The notes under the pieces: model-generated
What the model was told of the DNA's origin: nothing
Seen by the model: the letters and a program-made list of their open reading frames with translations, nothing else
Databases searched by the model: none
Position numbers and translations under genes: made by a program
Source: CAZGRP01 sp964527995
Lineage (GTDB): Bacteria; Zhuqueibacterota; Zhuqueibacteria; Oceanimicrobiales; CAZGRP01
Direction: 5' to 3'
Assembly: GCA_964527995.1 (NCBI GenBank)
Contig: CAZGRP010000012.1
Span: forward strand, 1-64,000
Length of the DNA: 64,000 nucleotides
Part shown: one piece after another, positions 32,228-43,184 of the stretch
Layout of the letters: every line of letters begins with the position of its first letter
Position numbering within the stretch: position 1 is the first letter of the stretch

Positions 32228-34531
32228 TCACGACAGCCCCTTGCTCCGCCGCACAAACCACTCCACCGAAAGAAACAGGACCACGAGCACGAAGATCACC
32301 GGCGCATCCCAGAGATCTTTCACCACGATCTTGGAATAGGAACTTTGCATCACGGAAATCTCCTCCGGCAGCCTGCTTGCCTCATCGGCCGTATAGTAGC
32401 GACCGCCGGTTAGTTCCGCCAGCCGCCGCAACAGCCCTTCCTGCAGATCGGGATGGGTGAACTCATCCTTCGCTGCCTCGGCGAAGAAGGCAGTTTCGGA
32501 AGTCCCCAACTCCCTGCCGTCGTTGGCGCGGGCCTCCACTTTCACGAGATACATCCCCGGCTGTGCCGGGACGATGGCGGCCTCGAAGCTGCCGCTGCTC
32601 CGGGAAGACCAACGAAGAGGAACCTCGATGATGCTACTGTCTGGCCGGGTCACCACGGCGCTCACTTCGGCGTCTCGGAGCGGCGTGTAGGTGCTGTCAC
32701 GCACATCCACATGCACGGCAGCTTCTTCTCCCAGGGAAAACGTTTCCCTATCCAGCGAGGCGATCACGGGGTCAGGAGCGGAGAGAGCCAGCCAGCGCAG
32801 CGCCTGCCGCCAGAAGCGCTCCTGCGAAAAGTCGTCGTGCGGCATCAGCATCTGCCAGCGCCAGGAACTCGGGCTGGCGAACACCATCGTGCGGCCACGG
32901 CCGTAGCGCTGTATGGCGACGATGATCTTCGGGCTGTCGCTGCGGTGCAGGGGGTGCGTGGCCAGAACAGTGGCCCCTGGCTTGGCAGTGCCGAGCTGGT
33001 TGAATCCCTCCAGCTCGGGGAGGCTATCCCAGAGCCGCTCGTTCTCCACGTCGTCGGAAGAAAGGCGCATGATGGGGCTGAGAAAACCTTGCGGCGTAAG
33101 CTGCAGGCGAAACTTGTCTCCGAAGGCAAGGTTGCCGCGACGGTCATGCCCGTTTGTGCCGTTGGAGTGACCGTTTGTTCCTTCAAGGCGTAGGTTCACA
33201 GGCAAGGCGTCGGCGATGGGCGTCTGCTGATAACCGCCCAGAGCGAACGTGCTATCGCCGCCGAGCATGAGGAGGCCGCCGCCGCGCTCTGCCACGAACT
33301 CTGTGATCAGCTCAAGCTGGCGCTGGCTGAAGAAGCGCGCCGGCACATTCCCCAATACCAGAGCCTGGTATCTGAACAGGCTGGCCCGATCGGAGGGGAA
33401 GCCGTCGCGCAGCTCGTCTTGATCCTCAACACCCTGGCGGTAAAATTTGTTCGGCCCCGTCCGTAACAACGACACGATCTGGATACTTTCGTCGTCATCG
33501 AAAGCCCGGCGGAAGAACTTGAACTCCGGCCTCGGATAACCCTCGATGTAGAGGACACGAGCCCGGCGTGGCCGGTTATCGACAAGGAAACTCTGCGAGT
33601 TGTTGGCCTCGATGACCTCGTTTTTGGCACCGCTGACTCGAAGCGTGTATTTGCTGTACCCTTTGCGCACCGGCGAAAACTGCAGGGTGGCCCGGGTGGC
33701 GCGTCCCTGCAGTGTCACCAGCTTTCGCTGCAGCACTCGCCGGCCATCGCGCAGCTCCAGCGTCACCGTCTCGCCGTCGAAGCCCCTTTGGGTCAACAGA
33801 GCCGAAACCTCAACCACGGCGTTCTCGGTAACCGATTTCGCCGAGCTGACCTTGGTCAAACTAAGATCGCGGTCGATTTTGCTGCCGATCCCGACGGTGA
33901 AAAGCTGGATGCCGCGCGAGGCAAGAGCTGCTGCAGTCTGCAGCGGGTCCTTGTCGCCGGTGTGGGCGCCGTCGGTAAGCATCACCACAGCCGAGACGCC
34001 CGAGGCGGTTTGCTCGGCGGCGTACGCCAGCGCCGCCGCCAGGTCGGTTTTCTCTCCCCCAAACGACAGCTCTTCGGGGCTTCCGAGAGGGCGAACGAAG
34101 GAGGAAAAGCGGTACGGTTGCACTCTGAAATTGATCGCCAGAGACGCCAGCAGACCGTGGTTGCCGTCGCCCAAAATGCGGCGCAGCCGGTCGGCCCGGG
34201 TGGCGCCTGACTTGCCGTCCTCGATCTGCAGGCTCTGGGAGTCGTCGGCCAAAAGGATCACAGACCCTTTCTGGGGGATCACCGTGGAAATTCGGATAGC
34301 GGGTTTGACCAGGGCAAAGAGCAGCATCAGGAATGCCAGGAAACGCAACGTCATCAGACCGCTGCGCCAGGCTGGCGACAGCGGTGCCGTGGTGCGCCGG
34401 TACGAATAGAAAAGCACCGCGAAGAGTCCCGCCAACACGATCAACAGGGCGACGAGTGAGGGCCACGCCTGCAGGACGAATTCTCCCTCACGGTAGACGA
34501 CGGGACTGTATTTCAGCAGAAACTCGAACAT
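32228..34531 (-). CDS. membrane VWA-domain protein with GATase-like domain
   Basis: This 767-residue protein has two N-terminal membrane spans (about 22-42 and 58-78), a von Willebrand A domain (about 88-235) with the metal site DDSQS, VWA strand VVMLTDGAH, two Ig-like stretches, a class I glutamine-amidotransferase-like domain (about 325-560: RVLYIEGYPRPEFKFFRRAF...GGGLLMLGG), and a final membrane span (about 740-757). This layout is typical of large VWA proteins encoded beside MoxR ATPases. It is the seventh gene after the TPR-peptidase in a minus-strand series, 46 bases after the DUF4175 gene. A role with MoxR in envelope assembly or stress is inferred. Confidence 0.87.
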   Translation of the reverse strand: MFEFLLKYSPVVYREGEFVLQAWPSLVALLIVLAGLFAVLFYSYRRTTAPLSPAWRSGLMTLRFLAFLMLLFALVKPAIRISTVIPQKGSVILLADDSQSLQIEDGKSGATRADRLRRILGDGNHGLLASLAINFRVQPYRFSSFVRPLGSPEELSFGGEKTDLAAALAYAAEQTASGVSAVVMLTDGAHTGDKDPLQTAAALASRGIQLFTVGIGSKIDRDLSLTKVSSAKSVTENAVVEVSALLTQRGFDGETVTLELRDGRRVLQRKLVTLQGRATRATLQFSPVRKGYSKYTLRVSGAKNEVIEANNSQSFLVDNRPRRARVLYIEGYPRPEFKFFRRAFDDDESIQIVSLLRTGPNKFYRQGVEDQDELRDGFPSDRASLFRYQALVLGNVPARFFSQRQLELITEFVAERGGGLLMLGGDSTFALGGYQQTPIADALPVNLRLEGTNGHSNGTNGHDRRGNLAFGDKFRLQLTPQGFLSPIMRLSSDDVENERLWDSLPELEGFNQLGTAKPGATVLATHPLHRSDSPKIIVAIQRYGRGRTMVFASPSSWRWQMLMPHDDFSQERFWRQALRWLALSAPDPVIASLDRETFSLGEEAAVHVDVRDSTYTPLRDAEVSAVVTRPDSSIIEVPLRWSSRSSGSFEAAIVPAQPGMYLVKVEARANDGRELGTSETAFFAEAAKDEFTHPDLQEGLLRRLAELTGGRYYTADEASRLPEEISVMQSSYSKIVVKDLWDAPVIFVLVVLFLSVEWFVRRSKGLS

Positions 34532-34577
34532 TCCTTATTCAGACCAAGTGACGGTTCGATCAGGCAGAATCGGGCCA

Positions 34578-37500
34578 CTAGGGCCGCCGTTTTCCTTTTG
34601 ACAGGGCTTCATAGTACTTTTCGACGTACTCCCGATATTCGGCCGGCACCTTTTCCTCTCTGGTAAAAAAGAGCTTCTCCTTCGACTCCATCAATTGCAG
34701 ACGCTGCTCGATCTCGGCCTCGAACTCCCTCAAAGGCACCAGGATGCGTTTCTCGACATCACGCAATCGCTCCGGACTGCCGCCGCGGAAGTTGCGCACC
34801 ATCCCGCTCCATTCGCTTAGCAGCTTTCTGAAGTCGTCGTGCAGGGAGGTGTCGACCCGTACCGACTCACCGATGGTGCGCAGATCGCCGAGGCCGCGCC
34901 ACAGGCTCTCGCGCAGCTTCTCAAGGTCTTTCCGGCTCAGGCGCTCGTTCGAAAGCGATCCCTGCGACGGAATGTCGCTGCCTGAGGAAGTCTGCTGTCC
35001 TCCCTGTTGTCCACTTTGGCTGCGGTTACCTGTTTCACCCTGGCGGCTCTCCGCACCACGCCTTCGGTCGCGTTGCCTCTCGGCCAGCGCCTGTGGCTGT
35101 GGTTTTTTCTGTGCCGATCGGGTCAGCGATTCGAGCTGGTCACGCAGGGACCGCGTGCGATCCAAGGCCTGCTGAAGTCGCTCCTGGTCCGAGGCGGCCA
35201 GCAGGTCGCGGGCGCCTTGCAGATCGCGCGCCAGCCGGCTGAGATCCCGCTGGGTTATCTTCTCCAACTCGGTGGCGGACGCGAGGCGTTGCTGCTCGAG
35301 CAAGGCTTCCGACTCGGCCATTCGTTCGCTCAACCGGTCTTCCTCGATTCGACGCGCCAGGCGCCGCAGTTCGCGGGACAGTTCCGATTTGGCCTGTCGT
35401 GCCGTGAGCGCAGCCTCCCGAAGTTCCTTTTCGATCTCCTGGGTATCGCGTCGCATGGCTCGCTTAGCCGCCGCCAGAGCCTGGCTGGCCTCACGGCGGC
35501 GTTGTGTGCTGTCGTCGCGCGCCAGTGCCTGCAGCTCGCGCAGCAGCCGATCCTCCTGATTCTGCAACTGATTCAGCCGATCCTGGAGGCGGTCCAGCCT
35601 CTGCGCCAGCGATCGTTTCTGCCCTTGCTGCAGTTGTTGTTCCAGGCGCCGCAGCCGATCGAGCGCCTTGGATCCTTTGGCCGCAGCACGATCGGGATCG
35701 AGCTGGCGCAGGCTGTTGCTGGCGTTGCTCATCTCACTGGCCGCCTGGCGCAGGTCTTCGGTGGTGCTGCCCGACAGGCTTTCACTGCTGCGGCGCAACT
35801 GGTCCATCTGCCGGGCAAGGCGCTGAGCATCGCGGTTGAGTTGCTCTTGCCGCCGTCGCAACTGGTCGATTTGCCGCCGCCTCTCCTCGGGCGAAAGCTT
35901 GCGCCGGGCCAGGTCGCGGTTGGCGCGGTTCAGTTGCTCCTGGCGGCGTGCCAGTTCTTTGACCTTCTGCAAAGCCTTGTCGAGTTCGGCTTCGGCTTTC
36001 TGCGATTGCTGCTGTTGCAGCGTCTCATAGCGATTGTCGATCTTATCGAGTTCTTCCTGGAAAAGCTGGGCCAGCTCCTGGGCGGTAGCGATCTGGGCCC
36101 CGCTGGATGCGCTCGCTCTGGCCAGTTGGCGCCGGCGGTTTTCCGCCTCCGCTCGCAGCAAGAAGTGGTAGGCTTCCTTTTCAGGACCCTGGGCGGCAGC
36201 AAGATCGCCGTCATCGAGTTTCTTTTCCGCCCGCTGCATGGCTACGGAGGCGCTGCTCAGATACTCCATGATCTTGCCGCCTTTTTCAGCCGAGAAGATG
36301 GAGCGCTCCTGCATCCTGTCGACGATGTTGTCGACACCTTCGCGCAGGTTCTTCTGAGTGGTGGCCAGCGCCTGGCGTGCCTCCTCGAAAGCGTCTTCGC
36401 TCAGGCGTTCTCGCCGGCGCTCCAGCTTCCAGGTGGCTGTGATGATCTCCTTCTGGGTGACCGCGAGCTGGAACTGGCTGCCGCCCTGCATGCCGCCCCC
36501 CTGCTGCGCCACCGCCCGAAAGAACTCCTGCTCGAACGGGCGCACTTCGAGAAAATAGATGTCGGTGTCAATCGTGCGCTCGGCACCACCGGCAGTGCGG
36601 TCCGCCGCCTCGACGAAGTACGACAGGAAGTCACCAGGCTTCACCCCAAGGTCCTCGAGGAAGAACGTGTATTCCGCCGTCAGGCGAGCACCCGCCTCCT
36701 TTGCCAGCGTGTCGATCTTGCCTTTCGCGAGCAGATCCACGGTCACAAGAGCGCCGTCATTCAGCGAGTAGGTCAGTTTCAGCGAAGCCAGCCCGAAGTC
36801 GTCAGCGACTTCGACGCGCACCGGCACCTCCTCGATCTCTGTCGCTTTGCGGTCCGCTCCAGGCCTCAGCAGGGTCAGTTGCGGCGGCTCGTCCGGAATG
36901 ACGTTGATGTAGTATTCCGGGTCGCCGACACTGCGCACGCCCCCGTCATCCCACACGGAGAAGCGGTAGAAACCGTCCTTTTCCACCTTGAAGGTCGCCA
37001 CCGCCACCGTGTCGGCCTGGATTCTCGCCTTGAGACGGCGGGAGTCGCCGACGCGCAACTCACCGCCGGCCACGGGCCGGTCGGTGATCGCCCGAACTGT
37101 GACAGACGTCCCCGCCGGTGCCCAAATGTCGCCGCCATCGCGCTCGAACTTTGGCTGCAGTCGGGCATAATCGGGGAAGCGGTAGGTGAGGTCGAGGCGA
37201 AGCACCCGCGGTGGATCGAAGACCGACAGCGTGTAAATCTCCGAGAGCAGTTCGCCGGCTTTCACGTAGTAGCGGATCGGCTCTTCGATGTCCAAAACGT
37301 TGAAGACGAAGCGGTTGGGCTGCTCCGTCACTTCCATCTCGGCCTTCTGCCAGCTTGTGTCATTGCTGCTGAAATAGAAGGTCACTGCCTCAGGCTGCAG
37401 CCCGGTGATCTGCGCCGAGACCATCTCCTGGGATCCACGCGGCACTTTCTTGTTTCCGGGCGCAACGAGAATGCCCGGCTCGGTTCTCGGGTTTGGAGTC

Positions 37501-38051
37501 TGCCAGGGTCGCGTGATGCGGCGCATCTCGAGGCCATGCAGGCGGAGCTGAGGAAGCAGGTAGCTCAAGACCACGATCACAGCCACCGCCGAGGCCAGGC
37601 TGAGCCAAGCCGTGCCTTTGCCCGAAATCGTACCCCCGAAATTGACCGAGGATGTACGCAACGCGGCGTCCTGGATGAGCCGATTCAGCAATTTCGGCGA
37701 GGCCCAGGAGGGTGCCTGGTCGCCGAACTCCACCGCCGTCACCAGCCGGTCCTCAAGCTCTGGATGATGTTCTTCGATGTGGCGAGCGATGCGGTCGAAA
37801 GAGGGACGATGGCGCAGGGGGCGCACGAGAGCATACCAGAAGAGCCACACCACGACCGCCGCGCTGGCAGCCAGGAGGGCGATACGAACCCCTTCCGGCA
37901 AGAGGAGGCGCCAGTCGAGGAAGGCCGTGATCGCCAGCGTCAGTCCGATCGTCAGCAAGGTGAGCGACAGCCATCGGATGACGACGAGGCGCCGCCACTT
38001 CCAGTAGGTCCACTCGATGCGGCGCTTCAATTCGCGAAATTCATAGTCCAT
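34578..38051 (-). CDS. giant DUF4175-type membrane coiled-coil protein
   Basis: This 1157-residue protein begins with two membrane helices (about 26-47 and 55-75) and a DUF4175-like segment (RPSFDRIARHIEEHHPELEDRLVTAVEF). A third span (about 150-170) and several beta-rich Ig-like domains (about 180-500) follow, then a very long Gln/Arg/Leu/Glu coiled coil (about 560-1000). I chose the ATG at 38051 (MDYEFRELKRR) because GAGGG precedes it by 8 bases; the frame is open to a TTG at 38069. It lies between two VWA genes and is a usual partner in MoxR-VWA clusters. The coiled coil could span the periplasm, but this is inference. Confidence 0.85.
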   Translation of the reverse strand: MDYEFRELKRRIEWTYWKWRRLVVIRWLSLTLLTIGLTLAITAFLDWRLLLPEGVRIALLAASAAVVVWLFWYALVRPLRHRPSFDRIARHIEEHHPELEDRLVTAVEFGDQAPSWASPKLLNRLIQDAALRTSSVNFGGTISGKGTAWLSLASAVAVIVVLSYLLPQLRLHGLEMRRITRPWQTPNPRTEPGILVAPGNKKVPRGSQEMVSAQITGLQPEAVTFYFSSNDTSWQKAEMEVTEQPNRFVFNVLDIEEPIRYYVKAGELLSEIYTLSVFDPPRVLRLDLTYRFPDYARLQPKFERDGGDIWAPAGTSVTVRAITDRPVAGGELRVGDSRRLKARIQADTVAVATFKVEKDGFYRFSVWDDGGVRSVGDPEYYINVIPDEPPQLTLLRPGADRKATEIEEVPVRVEVADDFGLASLKLTYSLNDGALVTVDLLAKGKIDTLAKEAGARLTAEYTFFLEDLGVKPGDFLSYFVEAADRTAGGAERTIDTDIYFLEVRPFEQEFFRAVAQQGGGMQGGSQFQLAVTQKEIITATWKLERRRERLSEDAFEEARQALATTQKNLREGVDNIVDRMQERSIFSAEKGGKIMEYLSSASVAMQRAEKKLDDGDLAAAQGPEKEAYHFLLRAEAENRRRQLARASASSGAQIATAQELAQLFQEELDKIDNRYETLQQQQSQKAEAELDKALQKVKELARRQEQLNRANRDLARRKLSPEERRRQIDQLRRRQEQLNRDAQRLARQMDQLRRSSESLSGSTTEDLRQAASEMSNASNSLRQLDPDRAAAKGSKALDRLRRLEQQLQQGQKRSLAQRLDRLQDRLNQLQNQEDRLLRELQALARDDSTQRRREASQALAAAKRAMRRDTQEIEKELREAALTARQAKSELSRELRRLARRIEEDRLSERMAESEALLEQQRLASATELEKITQRDLSRLARDLQGARDLLAASDQERLQQALDRTRSLRDQLESLTRSAQKKPQPQALAERQRDRRRGAESRQGETGNRSQSGQQGGQQTSSGSDIPSQGSLSNERLSRKDLEKLRESLWRGLGDLRTIGESVRVDTSLHDDFRKLLSEWSGMVRNFRGGSPERLRDVEKRILVPLREFEAEIEQRLQLMESKEKLFFTREEKVPAEYREYVEKYYEALSKGKRRP

Positions 38052-38093
38052 GGCATGACCCTCTTGCAAGCTCCGTGACAGCCGCCAACGCAG

Positions 38094-40178
38094 TCAGCGG
38101 TAGGTGCGGTTGGCCAGGAATCCTTCGCCGATCAGGAGCACTACCACTGTGACCAGCAGATAGCGCCAGAGTCCCTGGCGCTTCTCCATCTCTTTTTGCA
38201 CGGCCTCAGACGTGCCGGTCAAACCGGCACTCGCAAGCTCCGTGTCGGCGCTGCTGAACCGATCGACGAAGGCCTCTGGGTCGAGCGGATGGGGGACGGC
38301 TTCTTCTGGATCGACGTTGACAGCGATGTGGCGGCGCTCCGGCCCGACCCTTATCTCATAGATGCCGGGCTCGTGCGTGCCATTGAAATAGGTGGCATCC
38401 GCTGCCAGCACAATCTCCTTGCCCGAAGGGGTGAGCACGCGGCGCTGGCTCGATGCTCCCTCGGCCGCGGTTGGCAGCATCACCGGCTGACCGACCAGGT
38501 AGGAAGCCTGTTCACCTTCCGGCGGCGCCAGGTACCTTGCCATCTCGTAGAGAAAGGGCAGGAAGAGCGGTTGCACCGGCAGGTCGTTCCATTCGTTGTC
38601 GATCGTACTCGTGAACAGCAACACCTTGCCCTCCCCGGCGGATCGTTCCAGCAGGGCGGGAGCGCCATCGTCGAAGCGAGCCAAAACCTCGCTGCCCGGT
38701 AAAGGCGTCACCTGGTAGTACTGGTAGAAATGCGCCGTTGCCAGGTCGCCGGAGCCCGGATCGGCAAAGGCCTGGAAAACCGGGTGGTAGTACTCGACCT
38801 GGGCCAGCAGCACCGGGCGATCGCGCGACGGGGTTTCGAAATGAGGCCTGACGACGGTAGCCGGGGCCAGACTGCCGAAGACGCGGTTGAAATAGGCCGG
38901 ATTGATGCGGTCTCCCAGGGTGATGAACAGACCGCCGCCTGTACGCACGAAACCCTCCAGCCGTTCTACCGCCCTGCGGTCCAGCACTTTGACGTTGGCC
39001 AGAAGAACGACCTGGTAGCCTGTCAGATTCTGCCGGGCAAGCTGGTTTGATGACACCGAAACAAAATCGAATGGACCGCCGCCAGGCAGGTTGAAGGCCC
39101 GATCCACGAAGAACAGCTCATCACGGCTGCTGTTTGCCTGAGGTTCGCCGTTGACTGCCAGTATGCGCACTTTGCCGCGGCCGCGGAGGACGAAGTAATA
39201 GCGGTCGTCCGCGGTCACCGAGCCGCTCAACGAAGCCACTTCCACGTAGCCCGTGAGAGTGCCGCTGCTTCGAGGAAAACGGTCGAAGGCCACAACACCC
39301 TCACCGTTTTCCTTGATCATGGCCTGCTTGCGCTGTACGACCTTGCCATTCACGACGAGATTGACTTTGAGCTTACGGCCGGCCAAAGGCGTGTTCCTGG
39401 CCGCCGCCGTACCATCGCTCACCCTCACTTGAGCCAGCAGATTGGCTTCGTCCTTGGTCGGCAGCTGAACGGCAGTCACTGCCGCATTCGCATTCCGACT
39501 GCCATGCACCGGCAGCGTCCGCAGCTGGATGCCCGGTGCCAACCGGTAGGTGGCCCCTTCGATCTCTTCCAGCGATCCTTCAAAGTCAGAGATCAGATAG
39601 ACGACCTTTTCGGGAAAAAGAGAGCGCTGGAGAAGATTCTCGGCGGTCTGCAAGGCCTGCACGTAGCGCGTGCTACCGTAGGATGGCTGCAACCAGGAGG
39701 AGACCAGACCGGCGAGGGCCGCCGGATCGGCCGCCTCGTCCACCAGCACTTCGGAAGTCCCGGCAAAGCGGACGACGGCGACGAAATCACCCGGCCGGGC
39801 CGTCTCGAGGATCTTTTGGGCCTCTTGGGCAGCCCTTTGCAAGCGGTCGCCAGCGGACATACTCAGCGAGTGGTCCAGAAGCAACACCATGGCCTTGGGC
39901 GTCTCGGCGATCAGCCCGCCGGCGGGTACCTTCTGCAGGTATGGCCGCGCAAAGGCCAACGCCAGCAGTGAAATCGCCGTGATCCGCATGAGCAGCAGCA
40001 GCAACTGCCGCATCTTCTGGTGGCGCAGCGTTTTCCTGGGACTTGCTGCCAGAAAACGCACGGCTGCGAAGGGCACTTTTGCCGCCCGATTCCGCCGGAA
40101 CAGGTGGATCAGGATGGGCAGGCTGGTGGCAGCCAGACCCCAGAGAAACAGACTATTCAGAAATGAAAGACCGAACAT
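38094..40178 (-). CDS. BatA-like membrane VWA protein
   Basis: This 694-residue protein starts with the BatA N-terminal region (FLNSLFLWGLAATSLPILIHLFRRNRAAKVPFAAVRFL), a pair of membrane helices (about 5-22 and 58-76), and a VWA domain whose metal site is DHSLS (about 99-103). Ig-like and GATase-like domains follow (about 320-600), and a final span (about 668-688, LWRYLLVTVVVLLIGEGFL). It resembles aerotolerance-related BatA proteins, whose genes often sit in MoxR operons. It is separated from the DUF58 gene upstream by 207 bases holding a TTTGCA repeat. Confidence 0.88.
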   Translation of the reverse strand: MFGLSFLNSLFLWGLAATSLPILIHLFRRNRAAKVPFAAVRFLAASPRKTLRHQKMRQLLLLLMRITAISLLALAFARPYLQKVPAGGLIAETPKAMVLLLDHSLSMSAGDRLQRAAQEAQKILETARPGDFVAVVRFAGTSEVLVDEAADPAALAGLVSSWLQPSYGSTRYVQALQTAENLLQRSLFPEKVVYLISDFEGSLEEIEGATYRLAPGIQLRTLPVHGSRNANAAVTAVQLPTKDEANLLAQVRVSDGTAAARNTPLAGRKLKVNLVVNGKVVQRKQAMIKENGEGVVAFDRFPRSSGTLTGYVEVASLSGSVTADDRYYFVLRGRGKVRILAVNGEPQANSSRDELFFVDRAFNLPGGGPFDFVSVSSNQLARQNLTGYQVVLLANVKVLDRRAVERLEGFVRTGGGLFITLGDRINPAYFNRVFGSLAPATVVRPHFETPSRDRPVLLAQVEYYHPVFQAFADPGSGDLATAHFYQYYQVTPLPGSEVLARFDDGAPALLERSAGEGKVLLFTSTIDNEWNDLPVQPLFLPFLYEMARYLAPPEGEQASYLVGQPVMLPTAAEGASSQRRVLTPSGKEIVLAADATYFNGTHEPGIYEIRVGPERRHIAVNVDPEEAVPHPLDPEAFVDRFSSADTELASAGLTGTSEAVQKEMEKRQGLWRYLLVTVVVLLIGEGFLANRTYR

Positions 40179-40331
40179 GACATGGCTGCGGTTATTGGAC
40201 TAGCTCCGCATCAACTGGCGGTATCGCAGCATTGGCTTTGAGCACGAGCGACACCGCCGCACTGGAAAGCGCAAGGTACTGAGCGCCCTGGCCCACAGAA
40301 CCCGCGGTTCACGGCCCTCCTCTCCATCTTC

Positions 40332-40377
40332 CATTTTGCACTTTGCACTTTGCACTTTGCATTTTTCATTTTGCATT
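40332..40377. repeat. TTTGCA-type tandem repeat
   Basis: At least three tandem copies of CTTTGCA, flanked by TTTTGCA and CATTTTTCATTTTGCA, lie between the DUF58 and BatA-like genes. The unit is that of 24102-24220. Confidence 0.65.
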
Positions 40378-40385
40378 GCCGACAA

Positions 40386-41285
40386 TTACGCTTTTCCTGC
40401 GCGCTTTGCAAGATAGGCGAACAGGGCAAAATCAAGTGGCTTCGAGGTGTTCATCAGGGCATAGTCGACATGGCGCTCTCCGCAGCCACGACGAAGGGCT
40501 TCGAGATGCGCCTGAAGGTTGCGCAGGTAGTCGTCGCGCACCAGCTCGGGGATCGCCGTCACCTGCTGCGGTGTCTCCAGGTCGATGAAACGACTCAGGT
40601 TCCGAAACGGAAACGTCAGCTCGGCGTCGTCAATGATGTGGAAGACGATGACGTCATGCCCCTGGAAGCGGAAGTGCTGCAGCGCCGCCAGGATGTCTTC
40701 CGGATCGTCGAGCAGATCCGAGATAAGGACGATCAGTCCCTTCTTGTTGACCAGGTCCGCCACATGATGCAGTGGCTGGGATACGCGGGTTGTTTCACCT
40801 GCCTTCACCTTGTCGAGCGTGAGTAGCACATGGATCAGGTGGCCCGGTTTGGCCCGCGCCGGGATGTAGTGCACCACCTTGTTGTCGAACGTGACCAGGC
40901 CGACACCGTCGCGCTGGTGTGCCATGAAATAGGCCAAAGAAGCCGCCAGATAGGAAGCGTATTCCAGCTTGTTGATCCGTGACGAGCCAAACGCCATCGA
41001 GGCACTGGTATCGAGCAAGATGTGGCAATTCAGGTTGGTCTCTTCCTCGAACTCTTTCACATAATAACGGTCGGAGCGTGCATAGACCTTCCAGTCGATG
41101 TGGCGGATGTCGTCCCCGGGGGCATACTGGCGATACTCCGCGAACTCGACACTGAAGCCGCGGTATGGACTCTGGTGCAGGCCCGAAAGGAAGCCCTCGA
41201 CTACGGTCCGGGCGCGCAGCTCCATGCTCGAAATACGCGACAGGATGTCTGGATCAAGAAAGCGAAGTTGAGGTTGATCTTGCAT
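40386..41285 (-). CDS. DUF58 (VWA-like) protein
   Basis: DUF58 proteins are soluble VWA-like partners encoded directly after MoxR ATPases. This 299-residue protein has the family core GFSVEFAEYRQYAPGDDIRHIDWKVYARSDRYYVKEFEEE (about 42-81), then a VWA metal site in ILLDTSASMAF (about 88-98) and the later strand VLISDLLDD. No signal peptide or membrane span is seen. It follows the MoxR gene by 55 bases, the standard MoxR-DUF58 order. Confidence 0.93.
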   Translation of the reverse strand: MQDQPQLRFLDPDILSRISSMELRARTVVEGFLSGLHQSPYRGFSVEFAEYRQYAPGDDIRHIDWKVYARSDRYYVKEFEEETNLNCHILLDTSASMAFGSSRINKLEYASYLAASLAYFMAHQRDGVGLVTFDNKVVHYIPARAKPGHLIHVLLTLDKVKAGETTRVSQPLHHVADLVNKKGLIVLISDLLDDPEDILAALQHFRFQGHDVIVFHIIDDAELTFPFRNLSRFIDLETPQQVTAIPELVRDDYLRNLQAHLEALRRGCGERHVDYALMNTSKPLDFALFAYLAKRAGKA

Positions 41286-41340
41286 GGCGTCCGGCGGTGA
41301 TCCTTTGTTTGCTGCCCTTTGTGGCTATGGCTGCCGACCC

Positions 41341-42360
<1,020 letters not shown>

Positions 42361-42380
42361 GGCGTGTTGCCTTCCGTTTC

Positions 42381-43184
42381 TTAATGGGTGAGAGCGTAAA
42401 CGATGTAGTTGATACCAAGCTTGTAGCCCAGGACGGAGTAGGCGCTCGGGTAGCGGTAGTCCCCGGCGTGCTCCCAGGAGTCGCCGATATCGGTGTTGTG
42501 GTTGATGAGCACCATCAGCCTTCCCTGGTCATCAAAGACTCCACGGCAGTGCGGGTAGCGCCCCCCCTTTTCCCAGGTCTTGCCGCGCAGAATGCTGCCG
42601 AGTCCCGGCACCTGCGGGTACGACTCGAAGTCGTAGAAAGTGTGAAAGATCGGGTGCGAGGCAGGCAGATCGCGGATTTCCCGATCCGGGAACACCTTGC
42701 GGATCTGGGTAACGAAGTTACGCCATTCGCGCGTGCCGTGAAAGTCATCGACCATGAGGAAGCCGCCGCGCAGCAGCCACTCGCGCAAGACGCTGGCCTC
42801 TTCCTGCGACAGGCTCATGAAGCCCACTTCCACGGCATAGGCAAAAGGATACTCGAACAGGCGCGGGTCGGTAATGGCCAGGTAGATCGCGTCGTCGGCC
42901 ACCTTGATGTTGGTGGCACGGCGCAGCCCGCGGATGAAGTTCTCTTCCGCAGTGGGCGCATCCACCATCCAGCTCGCCTCGCCGTAAAGACTGCGAAACC
43001 AGACATCCTCCCGGCCGGGCGTGTGGTACTTGAGCCGTACAAAGGTAAACTCGTCCGCCCAGGCGGTCTGTGACCGCGCTTCTCCGGCCAACAGCAGCAC
43101 AGCCGCTGCCGCAAGCAGAAACAGTGACCGGCGCAGGCGGGACAACCCTGCGGCTAGGCGTGGTATACCTTCGAGAAAGATCAT
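42381..43184 (-). CDS. DUF4159 protein, second copy
   Basis: This 267-residue secreted protein has a signal peptide (about residues 17-40) and a DUF4159 domain, a GATase-like fold found with MoxR/VWA genes. The core reads DEFTFVRLKYHTPG...DAPTAEENFIRGLRRATNIKVAD...REWLLRGGFLMVDDFHGT...LMVLINHNTDIGDSWE, and it ends GINYIVYALTH. I chose the ATG at 43184 because it shares its A with the upstream stop (TGATG); the frame is open further upstream but would overlap the previous gene by 82 bases. It is a paralogue of the gene before it. Confidence 0.9.
   Translation of the reverse strand: MIFLEGIPRLAAGLSRLRRSLFLLAAAAVLLLAGEARSQTAWADEFTFVRLKYHTPGREDVWFRSLYGEASWMVDAPTAEENFIRGLRRATNIKVADDAIYLAITDPRLFEYPFAYAVEVGFMSLSQEEASVLREWLLRGGFLMVDDFHGTREWRNFVTQIRKVFPDREIRDLPASHPIFHTFYDFESYPQVPGLGSILRGKTWEKGGRYPHCRGVFDDQGRLMVLINHNTDIGDSWEHAGDYRYPSAYSVLGYKLGINYIVYALTH

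Noticed and set aside
35007..38078. 1023-codon open frame on the plus strand opposite the DUF4175 gene
   Set aside because: It mirrors the Gln/Arg/Leu coiled coil of the minus-strand gene and has no ribosome site or recognisable domain.
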